A stretch of DNA of 16,244 bases, from contig JAEYYS010000197.1 in NCBI GenBank assembly GCA_023428335.1, positions 1 through 16,244 on the forward strand, given 5' to 3'. A program made the translations under genes and the position numbers. Positions 1 through 7,805 of the stretch are shown in pieces. Numbering within the stretch: position 1 is the first letter of the stretch; each line of letters opens with the position of its first letter. The stretch is from Verrucomicrobiota bacterium (GTDB taxonomy: Bacteria > Verrucomicrobiota > Verrucomicrobiia > Verrucomicrobiales > Verrucomicrobiaceae). The notes below the pieces were generated by a model. It did no database searches, was not told where the DNA came from, and saw nothing but the letters and a program-made list of their open reading frames with translations.

Positions 1-1
1 A

Positions 2-106
2 CCGGGGGGTGGTGATGCCGGGGGTGGCCGTGGAGCAGGCGGACCCGTGCCAGGCCGTGGCGGGGGGCAAAGTGGCGTGATCATCCAACAACCTCGAGCC
101 CAATGA
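2..106 (+). CDS. C-terminal end of an upstream gene, probably a T2SS pseudopilin (partial)
   Basis: Only the last 34 codons are in the window. Read in this frame the peptide is glycine-rich (it begins PGGGDAGGGRGAGG) and stops at TGA 104-106. That stop overlaps the gspK ATG at 103 as ATGA, the usual sign of translational coupling within an operon. A second frame (3-80) is also open and ends RGVVMPGVAV... at TGA 78-80; its third positions are more G/C-biased, so it cannot be excluded. The gene before gspK in T2SS operons is often gspJ, and a glycine-rich tail resembles the glycine-rich tract in this operon's GspD. The assignment rests on position, not on homology I can see. Confidence 0.4.
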   Translation, partial: PGGGDAGGGRGAGGPVPGRGGGQSGVIIQQPRAQ

Positions 107-1074
107 ACTTGTCCCGTTGTTCCAGAACCGGGGTTTGCCCCGGTGTGACTGCCCGAATTTCGCAGGGCGATGCGCCCAACGAAGGCTCCGCCCTGATGCT
201 CATGGTCTGGGCCCTGCTGCTCATGTCGGTCACCGTCATGGGGGTGGTCGAGTACATCCGCTACAGCGCCGAGGAGGCGAAGCTCGGTGCGGCGGAGTTT
301 TACGCGCTGCACCTGGCGGAAAGTGGTTTGGCGGTCGGTCTGCACCCCGAGGCGCGGCGTGGCGACAAGGTGCTCAAGCAAAAGGTTGGCAGCGACAGCG
401 GCTTTGACGTGGTCATCAACTATGAGGGCGCGCGCATCCCGATCAATTATGTCACGGATGACCGCCTGCGTGAGGCGGTGTATCAGCTCCTCATTCGCTG
501 GGGGCTGAACAGCGATGAGGCCGGCGTGGCCAGCGAATCGCTCGCCGACTGGGTGGATCGCGATGACGACGTGCGCGCCAATGGCGCCGAGTCGGCCTTT
601 TACCAGCAGCAGGGAATTGAGGACATGCCGCGCCAGGGCGGCTTCATCGATGTCGATGAGATGCTGCTGGTCCGCGGCATGGGCGTGGTCGACCGGCTCA
701 AGCCGGATTGGCGCGAATTTTTCAGTGTTTACGGCGATGGCACCATCGACCTGCGCACGGCCTTCAAGGACACGCTGATTGCCGTCACCGGCGCCTCGGA
801 GAACGATGTCGAGAACTACGTCGCCCGCCGCGATGGGGCCGACGGCATCCCGGGCACCGAGGACGACCAGCGGATTTCCGACGGCGAGGCCTTCCGCCTG
901 CTCGGTCTGACCGGCGACAAGGCGCGTTCATTGAGTGCAATCCTGACCAGCGAGGACAGCCTGCGCCGCATCACCAGCACGGGTTACGTGGGCGAGAAGC
1001 GCGCCCAAGTCATCGTCATCGCCCGCCGTGGCGAGGACCGCTCGCTGACCTATCTGGCCCGAATCGAAGAGTGA
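103..1074 (+). CDS. gspK: Type II secretion system minor pseudopilin GspK
   Basis: 323 aa. GspK forms the tip complex of the T2SS pseudopilus together with GspI and GspJ in the periplasm. The N-terminus is a prepilin-type segment: a short leader, a glycine at residue 28, then a hydrophobic helix (about residues 30-51, ALMLMVWALLLMSVTVMGVV). Cleavage after G28 would leave leucine rather than glutamate at mature position 5, which is the known GspK peculiarity. The motif LADWVDRDDDVRANGAES, followed by FIDVDEMLLVRGM, is the classic GspK core. The C-terminal part (about residues 265-310) looks like the helix-hairpin-helix/SAM-like region of the family. The ATG overlaps the upstream stop in an ATGA, which supports this start. 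The next gene, gspL, follows after 52 bases. Confidence 0.93.
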   Translation: MNLSRCSRTGVCPGVTARISQGDAPNEGSALMLMVWALLLMSVTVMGVVEYIRYSAEEAKLGAAEFYALHLAESGLAVGLHPEARRGDKVLKQKVGSDSGFDVVINYEGARIPINYVTDDRLREAVYQLLIRWGLNSDEAGVASESLADWVDRDDDVRANGAESAFYQQQGIEDMPRQGGFIDVDEMLLVRGMGVVDRLKPDWREFFSVYGDGTIDLRTAFKDTLIAVTGASENDVENYVARRDGADGIPGTEDDQRISDGEAFRLLGLTGDKARSLSAILTSEDSLRRITSTGYVGEKRAQVIVIARRGEDRSLTYLARIEE

Positions 1075-1126
1075 CCCCGCTTTGTCCGCAACTTCCCCTG
1101 CCGTTCGGCGTTCCACCCACTTCCGC

Positions 1127-2341
1127 ATGACCCTTTCCGCCTCGACCCTGCTGCTTCCCGCGCCCGACACCACCTGGCGGGTCTGGCAACCCCGGTCAGG
1201 CAATGCAGCTGCCTCCGTGGATTCACCGGCTGAGGCGGCGGAACGCGGTGGGTCGTTTGTCATCGGTCTGCCGGCCTCAGCCTGTCGCAGCATCGGCCTG
1301 GTGCTGCCCAATGCCGACCATGCGTTGCTGGAGCAGATCATCATGACCCAGCTTGAGCGCCGTGGCCTGAAGCCGCGTGCCGAGGCGCCGCGCAACTTTC
1401 GCTGGCACCTGCTGACCCAGACGGCGGCAACCGCGACGGTCAGCGTCGATGTGCTGGCCGATCCTTTTCCGGAGTCTTTAGCCCTCGCCGATGCCGCGGA
1501 TTACACCGCCGCCCTGCGCCTGGTCAACCTGCCCGCCGGGCAACTGGTGGTCACCGAGGAACAGGGCGCGCTTGTCCTGGCCGCCGGTTTTCAGGGGCGT
1601 CTTTACCACAGCCACCAGTTCGCGCCGGCCTCGGCGTCGATCGAGGAGATTGCCCAGGAGATTCAGCTCGCGCGCCTCGCCCTCGAGCTCGATCTCGGTG
1701 CCGGCAGCCTGGGTGGTGTCACCCTCGCCGGCGCCTCCTGGAATGAGGCCCAGGAGCAGGCCCTCGCCGAACTCAGCGGCCTGCCTGTGCGCCGCGTCGG
1801 CCAGTTGCCGCCGCAGGCCGAGGTGGATGGCAGTCACTGGACCCGGCTGCTGCCGGCCGGGGTTCACGCCAGCCAGGTGGACCGCGCCCGGCGCGCCCGG
1901 CTGATGCGCACGGGTTTGCTGGCAGGCGCTCTCGTGGTCGCGCTCGGTTTCTTCGCTTTCGCCTACCTGCGCTTCCTCGGGCGTGCCGCTGATCGCCTGC
2001 AGGCCGAGGTGGCGGCGACCGCAGAAACCGCCGATCAGGTGCGGCGCACGGCCGGGCACTGGAAGGCGCTGGCGCCGGCGATCGAGCCGAGACGCTACCC
2101 GCTCGTCTTGCTCGCCGAGATCACCAAGCTCATGCCGCCCAGCGGCATTGTCATCCGCGACTGCGACATCCGCAGCAATGAGATCGACCTGCGCGGCGAG
2201 GCGCGCGACGCCCAGCTCGCCTTCCAGTTCGTCGAGGATCTGCAGAAGCATCCGGTGCTCGGCCTCTACACCTGGTCGAAGCCGCAGCCCACCGTGCGCG
2301 AAAAGACCGCGCAATTCCGCGCCCAGGGCAAGATGCAGTAA
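1127..2341 (+). CDS. gspL: Type II secretion system inner-membrane platform protein GspL
   Basis: 404 aa from the ATG at 1127. GspL links the cytoplasmic ATPase GspE to the inner-membrane platform and pairs with GspM. Residues 1-255 form a cytoplasmic domain of the GspL/PilM type. One transmembrane helix follows (about residues 264-286, LLAGALVVALGFFAFAYLRF). The periplasmic part begins with a short coiled-coil stretch and ends in a ferredoxin-like PilN/GspL fold (about residues 320-400). The frame is open back to a TTG at 1082, which would add 15 residues. I prefer the ATG because every other gene here starts with ATG and the sequence before it resembles the other leaders. The order between gspK and gspM confirms the call, although primary-sequence similarity in this family is low. 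Confidence 0.85.
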   Translation: MTLSASTLLLPAPDTTWRVWQPRSGNAAASVDSPAEAAERGGSFVIGLPASACRSIGLVLPNADHALLEQIIMTQLERRGLKPRAEAPRNFRWHLLTQTAATATVSVDVLADPFPESLALADAADYTAALRLVNLPAGQLVVTEEQGALVLAAGFQGRLYHSHQFAPASASIEEIAQEIQLARLALELDLGAGSLGGVTLAGASWNEAQEQALAELSGLPVRRVGQLPPQAEVDGSHWTRLLPAGVHASQVDRARRARLMRTGLLAGALVVALGFFAFAYLRFLGRAADRLQAEVAATAETADQVRRTAGHWKALAPAIEPRRYPLVLLAEITKLMPPSGIVIRDCDIRSNEIDLRGEARDAQLAFQFVEDLQKHPVLGLYTWSKPQPTVREKTAQFRAQGKMQ

Positions 2342-2359
2342 CTCTCTTTCGCCCACGTC

Positions 2360-2908
2360 ATGCTCAACCAGCTCTCCTCCCGCGAAAAGAACCTGCTGCT
2401 GCTCTGTGCCGGCGTGCTGCTGTTCATGGCCTGCGCGATCGGTGCCAACGCCTTCCTGCGCCAGCGCGCCACCCTCAGCGAGCGGCTGGTTGCCCTGCAA
2501 AACCAGAAGCGCGAGAATGACACGTGGATGGCCGATCGCGCCTTTTGGGAAAAGCGCCGCGAGTGGTTGGACAAAGCCATGCCGACCACCGACAGCCTCG
2601 GACGCGCCCAGGGCCAGTTGCTCGAAGAACTGCAGAACCAGGCGCTCGATCTCGGGATCGCCATCCAGCAGCAGACCCTGCCGGAGGCGGTGGCCACCGC
2701 CGATTACCGGGAAGTCACCGTCAGTCTGCGCGTGCGCGGCGACCAGGCTGCCGTGCTCGGCTGGCTCGCAGGCATGCAGTCGCCAGAGAAGTTTCAGGCG
2801 CTCAAGCAACTGCGCATGGAACTCGACGGTCGCGCCCGCGAGAAAACCCCGCAGACCATCTGCAACCTGACACTTGCCCGCTGGTTCAAGCCGGAAGGCG
2901 GTCTTTGA
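2360..2908 (+). CDS. gspM: Type II secretion system protein GspM
   Basis: 182 aa, the normal size for GspM. A short cytoplasmic N-terminus containing SSREKNLLLL leads straight into a transmembrane helix (about residues 11-32). A helical linker follows, then a periplasmic domain. This layout, with a charged SxRE start just before the membrane helix, is typical of GspM and PilO. The C-terminal domain (about residues 85-180, including EVTVSLRVRGDQAAVLGWLAGMQ) has the ferredoxin-like pattern of strand, helix and strand. GspM partners GspL in the inner membrane. The gene starts 18 bases after gspL and ends 16 bases before the next start, so the genes are surely co-transcribed. No Shine-Dalgarno motif is visible. 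Confidence 0.85.
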   Translation: MLNQLSSREKNLLLLCAGVLLFMACAIGANAFLRQRATLSERLVALQNQKRENDTWMADRAFWEKRREWLDKAMPTTDSLGRAQGQLLEELQNQALDLGIAIQQQTLPEAVATADYREVTVSLRVRGDQAAVLGWLAGMQSPEKFQALKQLRMELDGRAREKTPQTICNLTLARWFKPEGGL

Positions 2909-2924
2909 ACCCCGCCGCATCGCC

Positions 2925-3566
2925 ATGAAAACCCTGTCCCCCTTTCTCCTTGCCTTGGCGCTCGCGGCCGGCGCCCAGGAGGTTGATCCCGACCTGCCGC
3001 AGCCCTTTGATCCGAAGTCGGTCGCGCCGGTGCTCGAGAACTCGCCCTTCTCGCGCATGGTCAACCTCTCCGACAACCTGGTGCTCACCGGCATCGCCTA
3101 TGTCGATGGCAAGCCGGTGGCGACGGTTTTCAACAAGGAGACCAAGCAGTCGAGTGTGGTGGGCAGCGAACCCAACTTCCAGGGCTGGACCCTGCAGGAG
3201 GCCCTGCCGGCACCCGACGTCAAGCTCAGCCAGGCCCGCATCCGCATCGGCGGTGAGGTGGTCAGCGTCCGCTATGCCAGTGTCAGCGCCGAGGATTTGC
3301 GCGGCGAGCGACGGCGCGAGAGCGGGGATCGCGGGCCGTCGTCCGGTGGCGAGGGCGACCGCTTCCGCGGGCCCAGTCGCGGCCCCAGCGAGGAGGACCG
3401 CCGCCGCTATGAATCGCTTTCCGAAAAGGGCCGCGAGAAGTTTCGCGACATGATGCGTTCGAAGTTTAGCGATGACAAGTTCCGCAATGCTCCCGAGGAG
3501 GAGCGGCGCAACATCATTCGTCGTGAGTTTGAACGCATCGAGAAGGAGGACAAGGGCGGTCGCTGA
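2925..3566 (+). CDS. Exported PilP/GspC-like protein with a charged C-terminal tail
   Basis: 213 aa from the ATG at 2925 (an upstream TTG at 2874, inside gspM, is less likely). The N-terminus MKTLSPFLLALALAAGAQ is a signal peptide or a single membrane anchor. Residues 40-117 (VLTGIAYVDGKPVATVFNKE, later IGGEVVSVRYA) follow the beta-strand pattern of the homology region shared by GspC and PilP, which docks on the secretin N0 domain. From about residue 125 the chain is rich in Arg, Glu, Ser and Gly. It ends in a highly charged, probably helical stretch (about residues 150-213) where classical GspC would carry a PDZ domain. The gene lies between gspM and gspD, the slot that pilP occupies in pilMNOPQ. 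The role of connecting the inner-membrane platform to the secretin is inferred from fold pattern and position. A wholly lineage-specific protein remains possible. Confidence 0.6.
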   Translation: MKTLSPFLLALALAAGAQEVDPDLPQPFDPKSVAPVLENSPFSRMVNLSDNLVLTGIAYVDGKPVATVFNKETKQSSVVGSEPNFQGWTLQEALPAPDVKLSQARIRIGGEVVSVRYASVSAEDLRGERRRESGDRGPSSGGEGDRFRGPSRGPSEEDRRRYESLSEKGREKFRDMMRSKFSDDKFRNAPEEERRNIIRREFERIEKEDKGGR

Positions 3567-3614
3567 TACCGCCTTGCCTCCGCCCCAGACCCGATTTCGC
3601 CGCTCCCTTTTCCC

Positions 3615-6278
3615 ATGCATTCGTCCCGCCTCCGCTTTGCCGCCTTCTGCCTCGCTCCCTGCGCTGCCGCCCTGCTGTCTGCCCAAGACACCCAGCCGGT
3701 GACGCCAGCCCAGCCTCCCGTTCCCGCTGCGCCAACGCCCACTCCCGCGCCTGCGGTGCCGGCAGGCGCGACAGCACCCGCAGAGCCGGCGGCGGCACAA
3801 CCTCCACCAGTGCAACCCGCCGACTCTACGGTGCCCGGTGGTCCGGGTGGCCCAGGCGGCCCCGGTGGCTTCCGCCGGCGCGGTGAAGGCGGCTTTGGCG
3901 GCCCGCCTGGCGCGGGTGGCGGTGGTATGGCCAGCACCCTCTCCGAGACGATCCGCATGGATGGCGACCAGATTGTACTGCAGTTCCCGAGCAATCCGGT
4001 GGCCGACATGCTGAGCATCTATGAACTGCTCACCGGCATCACCCTGATCAAGGACACGAGCATCTTTGAGGGGCCGCAGGTCAGCCTGGCGACACCGCGG
4101 CCGGTGAGCAAGGAGGAGGCGGTCAAGCTTATCGAGGCAACGCTCTTCACCAACGGCTACGCCATTGTCATGGAACCGGACGGCAAGAGCGCCCGCATCC
4201 TGCCGGCGCGCACCCAGAGCGCCAACAGCGTGCAGTTCTCCCAGGGCGTGAATTTCTACACCTCGCCGCTCGATCTGCCGGAGGGCGAGACCCTGGTCAG
4301 CTACTTCATGCCACTCAGCCACCTCGCTCCCGAGGACGCGGCCAGCATGCTTTCCTCCCATGTCGGTCTGGGGGTCTACGGTCGCATCACGCCGGTGGCA
4401 ACGCCACCCGGCCTGCTCATCACCGAGGCCAGCTCGATTGTCTGGCAGTTGATCCACATCAAGGAGGCTCTCGACATCGCCGACAGCGGTTCCACCCTGC
4501 TCACCAAGTTCATCCCGATCGAGTTCGCCGACGCCGCCACCGTGGCGCAGATTCTCCAGGCCACCCTCGATGCCCAGCTGCAGGAGGAGGAGACCCGCGG
4601 AGTCAACACCTTCCGGGGCAGTCCGGTGCCGGAAAACCGCGGCAATTCGGGTGGTGATTCGCGCTCCAACTCCGGCGGTTCATCCCAGTCTTCCGGCGGT
4701 TCGAACCGGCAGCCCGACGGCGGCGCCCGCTCGCAGGCGCCCAAGCCGAAGGCGCAGGTGGTCGCCGACACCCGCCTCAATCAGATCCTCGTGGTGTCCT
4801 CGCCGGAGGACTACACCTACATCGCCAGCATGATCGCCGAATTCGACAAGGCGCTGCCCATTGAGGAACCCTACGAGCGCAAGCTCAAGTATGCCTCGGC
4901 CGTCGATGTGCTCAGCGCCATCGCCGACCTGCTGCAGGACACCGGTGGTGGCACCACACAGTTGCCGGGCGGCGGCACGCTGCAGCAGCAGCGCAACCAA
5001 TTGCTTGCCTCCAGCAGCAGCCAGTTGCTCACGGGTCGCACCACCACCGGCACCCGCGGCGGCCAGTTGCTGGCCACTGGCGGCGCCGAGGACAGCGCCA
5101 CCGGCACCGGTGGTACCGCCAGTCGCGCCGACCTGATCCAGGGGCCCACCGAGGACAATGCGCCGATCTCCGTGCTGGTTGGCAAAACCCGTGTCGTCGC
5201 CGACCCGATGGCCAACGCCATCCTGGTCATGGGGCGCAAGGACGCGGTCGACAAGGTCAACGGCCTGCTCGACAAGCTCGACCGCAAGCCGGCCCAGGTG
5301 TACCTTTCCACCGTCATCGGTCAGCTCACCCTCGGCGACGGCTTTGAGTTCGGCATCGATTACCTCTCCGCGCTCAATGACCGGGACGGCACGAACTTTT
5401 CCGGCAGCAATTTCCTCAGTCGCCAGGACGTGCTCACCGGCAACGCCACCACGCGTGCGATCCGCGACCTGCGCGACAATGTCATCACCGCGCCCTTTGG
5501 GCCCGCCGCCGGCATGAACCTGTACGGCTCGATCGGCGACAGCCTGGAGGTGTTTGTCACCGCCCTGGAGACGACCAACCGCTTTCGCGTGCTGTCGCGG
5601 CCGAGCGTCTTCGCCCTCAACAACAAGAAGGCGACCATCACCTCCGGTCAGCAGATCCCGGTGCCCTCGCAGCAGACGGTTTTTGCCAACAACAACGCCA
5701 ACCAGGGCAACACCACCACGACGATCGAGTACCGCGATGTCGTCCTCAAGCTGGAGGTGGTGCCGCTCATCAACTCCGACGGCGAGGTGCAGCTCACCAT
5801 CGCCCAGGTGAACGACACGGTCATCGGCTCGCAGCGCGTGGAACCCAACGATGTGCCGATCATCGGCACCGAGCAGATCATCACCTCGGTCACCGTTCCC
5901 GACCGCAACACCATTGTCCTCGGTGGCCTCATCTCCGAGCAGGAGAAGCGCGATACCCAGGGGACGCCCTTCCTCAGTCGCATCCCAGGTGTTGGCAATC
6001 TGTTCAAGGAGAACAAGGACAGCACCACCCGCAGCGAGCTGATCATCTTCATCCAGCCGCAGGTCATCCAGGACAACAATGCCCTGCGCCTGTCGTCGCT
6101 GAAGGAGGATCAGCGCACCAAGGTCGGCGCCGACGCCGCCCAGCGCTTCCCGAGCGAGGGCGCGCCTGCAGCGGCCGAGCCCGTGGAGGAGCGGCGCAAG
6201 AGCCTGTTCTCGCGGATGTTCAGCCGCAAGCGGACCGCCGAGCAGCCGGTGCAGCGGGTCTACCGGACCGGCCCCTGA
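3615..6278 (+). CDS. gspD: Type II secretion system secretin GspD
   Basis: 887 aa. It forms the outer-membrane channel of the T2SS. A signal peptide (likely cleavage near LLSA/QD, residues 23-25) is followed by a Pro/Ala-rich and then Gly-rich low-complexity linker (about residues 25-110). The N0 domain follows (about 112-198, with LQFPSNPVADMLSIYELLTG), then N1 (224-290), N2 (295-422) and N3 (424-563), then the secretin core (564-820). The core contains VFALNNKKATITSGQQIPVP and the signature VPDRNTIVLGGLISE with FLSRIPGVGNLF. Two more Ser/Gly/Gln/Thr-rich inserts interrupt N2 (about 333-377) and N3 (about 443-501). The tail of about 65 residues is Arg/Lys-rich. It is longer than common GspD proteins of about 650-750 aa, and the low-complexity segments account for the difference. 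It is the last gene of the operon in this window. Confidence 0.95.
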   Translation: MHSSRLRFAAFCLAPCAAALLSAQDTQPVTPAQPPVPAAPTPTPAPAVPAGATAPAEPAAAQPPPVQPADSTVPGGPGGPGGPGGFRRRGEGGFGGPPGAGGGGMASTLSETIRMDGDQIVLQFPSNPVADMLSIYELLTGITLIKDTSIFEGPQVSLATPRPVSKEEAVKLIEATLFTNGYAIVMEPDGKSARILPARTQSANSVQFSQGVNFYTSPLDLPEGETLVSYFMPLSHLAPEDAASMLSSHVGLGVYGRITPVATPPGLLITEASSIVWQLIHIKEALDIADSGSTLLTKFIPIEFADAATVAQILQATLDAQLQEEETRGVNTFRGSPVPENRGNSGGDSRSNSGGSSQSSGGSNRQPDGGARSQAPKPKAQVVADTRLNQILVVSSPEDYTYIASMIAEFDKALPIEEPYERKLKYASAVDVLSAIADLLQDTGGGTTQLPGGGTLQQQRNQLLASSSSQLLTGRTTTGTRGGQLLATGGAEDSATGTGGTASRADLIQGPTEDNAPISVLVGKTRVVADPMANAILVMGRKDAVDKVNGLLDKLDRKPAQVYLSTVIGQLTLGDGFEFGIDYLSALNDRDGTNFSGSNFLSRQDVLTGNATTRAIRDLRDNVITAPFGPAAGMNLYGSIGDSLEVFVTALETTNRFRVLSRPSVFALNNKKATITSGQQIPVPSQQTVFANNNANQGNTTTTIEYRDVVLKLEVVPLINSDGEVQLTIAQVNDTVIGSQRVEPNDVPIIGTEQIITSVTVPDRNTIVLGGLISEQEKRDTQGTPFLSRIPGVGNLFKENKDSTTRSELIIFIQPQVIQDNNALRLSSLKEDQRTKVGADAAQRFPSEGAPAAAEPVEERRKSLFSRMFSRKRTAEQPVQRVYRTGP

Positions 6279-6287
6279 GGCGGGTAT

Positions 6288-6314
6288 CCCGGAGCGCCTA
6301 GTAGACGCTCCGGG
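6288..6314. terminator. Hairpin between convergent gspD and the Gfo/Idh oxidoreductase gene
   Basis: CCCGGAGCG at 6288-6296 and CGCTCCGGG at 6306-6314 are a perfect 9-bp inverted repeat with a 9-base loop. It lies 10 bases after the gspD stop and 34 bases beyond the stop of the opposing gene. There is only a weak T run after either arm, so it is not a textbook intrinsic terminator. Its position between two converging genes makes a bidirectional terminator the best reading. Confidence 0.6.
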
Positions 6315-6347
6315 TTGCAGCACGGGCAGGTTGGGCTTGCTGCAGCG

Positions 6348-7706
6348 TCAAATTGCCCAGCCTTCGCGGTAGGTCTTGGTCAGCAGCGCGTCTGCTTCCG
6401 GTGCATTCGGGAAACGCAGGCTGGCGGCGTCCCATTCGAGGATGACCGGATTCAGCGGATCGCCGGTGCGCGAGTCGATCGGACCGCGCGTGCAGAAGCG
6501 GGTGGCGACGTTGCCAAGTTGCACCGTCTCGGAGAGCGGGCCGGCGTAGTGGAAGCCGTCGCTGGTCTTCTTGCCCTCGAGGCAGGCGTCGACCCAGACG
6601 TGCCAATGGTTGCGCCCCTCCTCCTTGGGGTACTTGAAGCCCTGGAATTTCTCGACCGGATACAGGCGCGGGCCGGCAACGTGGGCAAGCACGAGGTTGC
6701 CCTCCTCGCCAATGAACAGCGAGCCACTGCGCGGCAGTTCGAGGTCGGCCGGCATCTTCGCCTTTTTGCGGTCGGGGCGCAGGCCGCCATCGCTCCAGGT
6801 GACCTTGAGGGTCTTGTCGGCGGTCAGTTCGTTGCCGGGGAAGACGAACTCAACCTCCTCGTTGACCGGCCAGATGTGATCGTTGATGCCGCTGTTGCGT
6901 GCCGTTACGGTCAGCGGCGCGTTCAGGCCGAGGGCGGTGAAGACCGGATCGAGGATGTGGCAACCGAAGTCGCCGAGGGCGCCGCCGCCAAAGTCCTGCC
7001 AGTCGCGCCAGACAAAGGGGTGGTAGCAGGGGGCGTACTCGCGCATCGGTGCCACGCCGATCCACAGGTCCCAGTTGACGTGCGCTGGCACGGGCGCGCC
7101 GGCGAGCGGTGCAAGCTTCTTGTTGCGTTCGTTGCCGGTGACGGCGACCCAGGAGAACACCTCCTTGATTTTGCCGATGGCGCCCTGCTTGATGAGGCGG
7201 GTGCCGAGCCGGTACTCGAGGTTGGAATGGATCTGGTTGCCCATCTGGGTGACCACGCCGGCCTTTTCGGCCTCCAGGCGCATCTGCCGCGACTCCCAGA
7301 CGGTGTGGGCCAGCGGCTTCTGGCAGTAGACGTGCTTGCCACGGCGCATCGCCTCAATGGCGGCCTTGGCGTGCATGTGGTCGGGCGTGCCGACATTCAC
7401 CGCATCGACCTTGTCGCCCAAGCTGGCCAGCATTTCACGGAAGTCGGCAAAGTGCGGCACGCCCGGATGGGCGGCGTCGGCCTTGGCAAAGCGGGTGCTG
7501 TCGATGTCGCAAAAGCCGACATAGCGCACCTTGGCGTGGCTGCCGATGTTCTTGATGTCGCTGAATGCCATGCCATCGGCGCCGATCGACGCCACCTGGA
7601 GCTGGGAATTGGGGCTGGCCGACCGGACCACGGCGGGGAAGGCGACGGCGGCGGCACCGAGGGCGGACTGTTTCAGGAAGGAACGGCGGGAAGGGGAGGT
7701 GGGCAT
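6348..7706 (-). CDS. Tat-exported Gfo/Idh/MocA family oxidoreductase
   Basis: 452 aa. The start at 7706 gives a complete twin-arginine signal: SRRSFLK at residues 6-12 matches the consensus SRRxFLK. A hydrophobic stretch and a likely cleavage site follow near residue 30. The mature protein begins with a Rossmann dinucleotide-binding fold (VASIGADGMAFSDI, then VGFCDID). HVYCQKPLAH (Q129-K130-P131) stands in place of the common EKP motif, so the lysine is kept. D246 and H250 in GDFGCHILDP are the likely catalytic pair. The family performs NAD(P)-dependent oxidation or reduction of sugars, inositols and related compounds; periplasmic members may carry a tightly bound cofactor. The substrate cannot be told from sequence. 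The frame stays open upstream to 8381, but that stretch is antisense to the RND gene. The gene is divergent from the RND gene across 99 bases. Confidence 0.92.
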   Translation of the reverse strand: MPTSPSRRSFLKQSALGAAAVAFPAVVRSASPNSQLQVASIGADGMAFSDIKNIGSHAKVRYVGFCDIDSTRFAKADAAHPGVPHFADFREMLASLGDKVDAVNVGTPDHMHAKAAIEAMRRGKHVYCQKPLAHTVWESRQMRLEAEKAGVVTQMGNQIHSNLEYRLGTRLIKQGAIGKIKEVFSWVAVTGNERNKKLAPLAGAPVPAHVNWDLWIGVAPMREYAPCYHPFVWRDWQDFGGGALGDFGCHILDPVFTALGLNAPLTVTARNSGINDHIWPVNEEVEFVFPGNELTADKTLKVTWSDGGLRPDRKKAKMPADLELPRSGSLFIGEEGNLVLAHVAGPRLYPVEKFQGFKYPKEEGRNHWHVWVDACLEGKKTSDGFHYAGPLSETVQLGNVATRFCTRGPIDSRTGDPLNPVILEWDAASLRFPNAPEADALLTKTYREGWAI

Positions 7707-7805
7707 GACCCATGGGCTACGTTCCGGCAGCGGCTTTCCTTGCCGACGGCTGAAACCCGGGCAACTTTCCCGCCCGTCAAGCGTTGCTTGTTCACCCCCT
7801 TTGCA
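7707..7805. promoter_or_regulatory. Divergent intergenic region between the oxidoreductase and RND genes
   Basis: These 99 bases separate two outward-facing start codons, so promoters for both genes should lie here or just inside the genes. On the - strand a TTGACG hexamer is present (top-strand CGTCAA at 7775-7780), but I see no good -10 box at the proper spacing. No inverted-repeat operator stands out. The assignment rests on position only. Confidence 0.35.

Noticed and set aside
1478..3094. 538-codon open frame on the - strand across gspL, gspM and the PilP-like gene
   Set aside because: It crosses three well-supported genes and shows no recognisable motif.
3830..3925. Short GGT/GGC/CCG repeats as a possible DNA repeat element
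   Set aside because: They encode the in-frame Gly/Pro linker of GspD and need no separate explanation.
6315..7805. About 497 more codons open upstream of the RND start in the same frame
   Set aside because: This stretch is exactly antisense to the well-supported oxidoreductase gene. The RND family begins at the MISWFARNHVAANLL segment, and no known domain lies before it.
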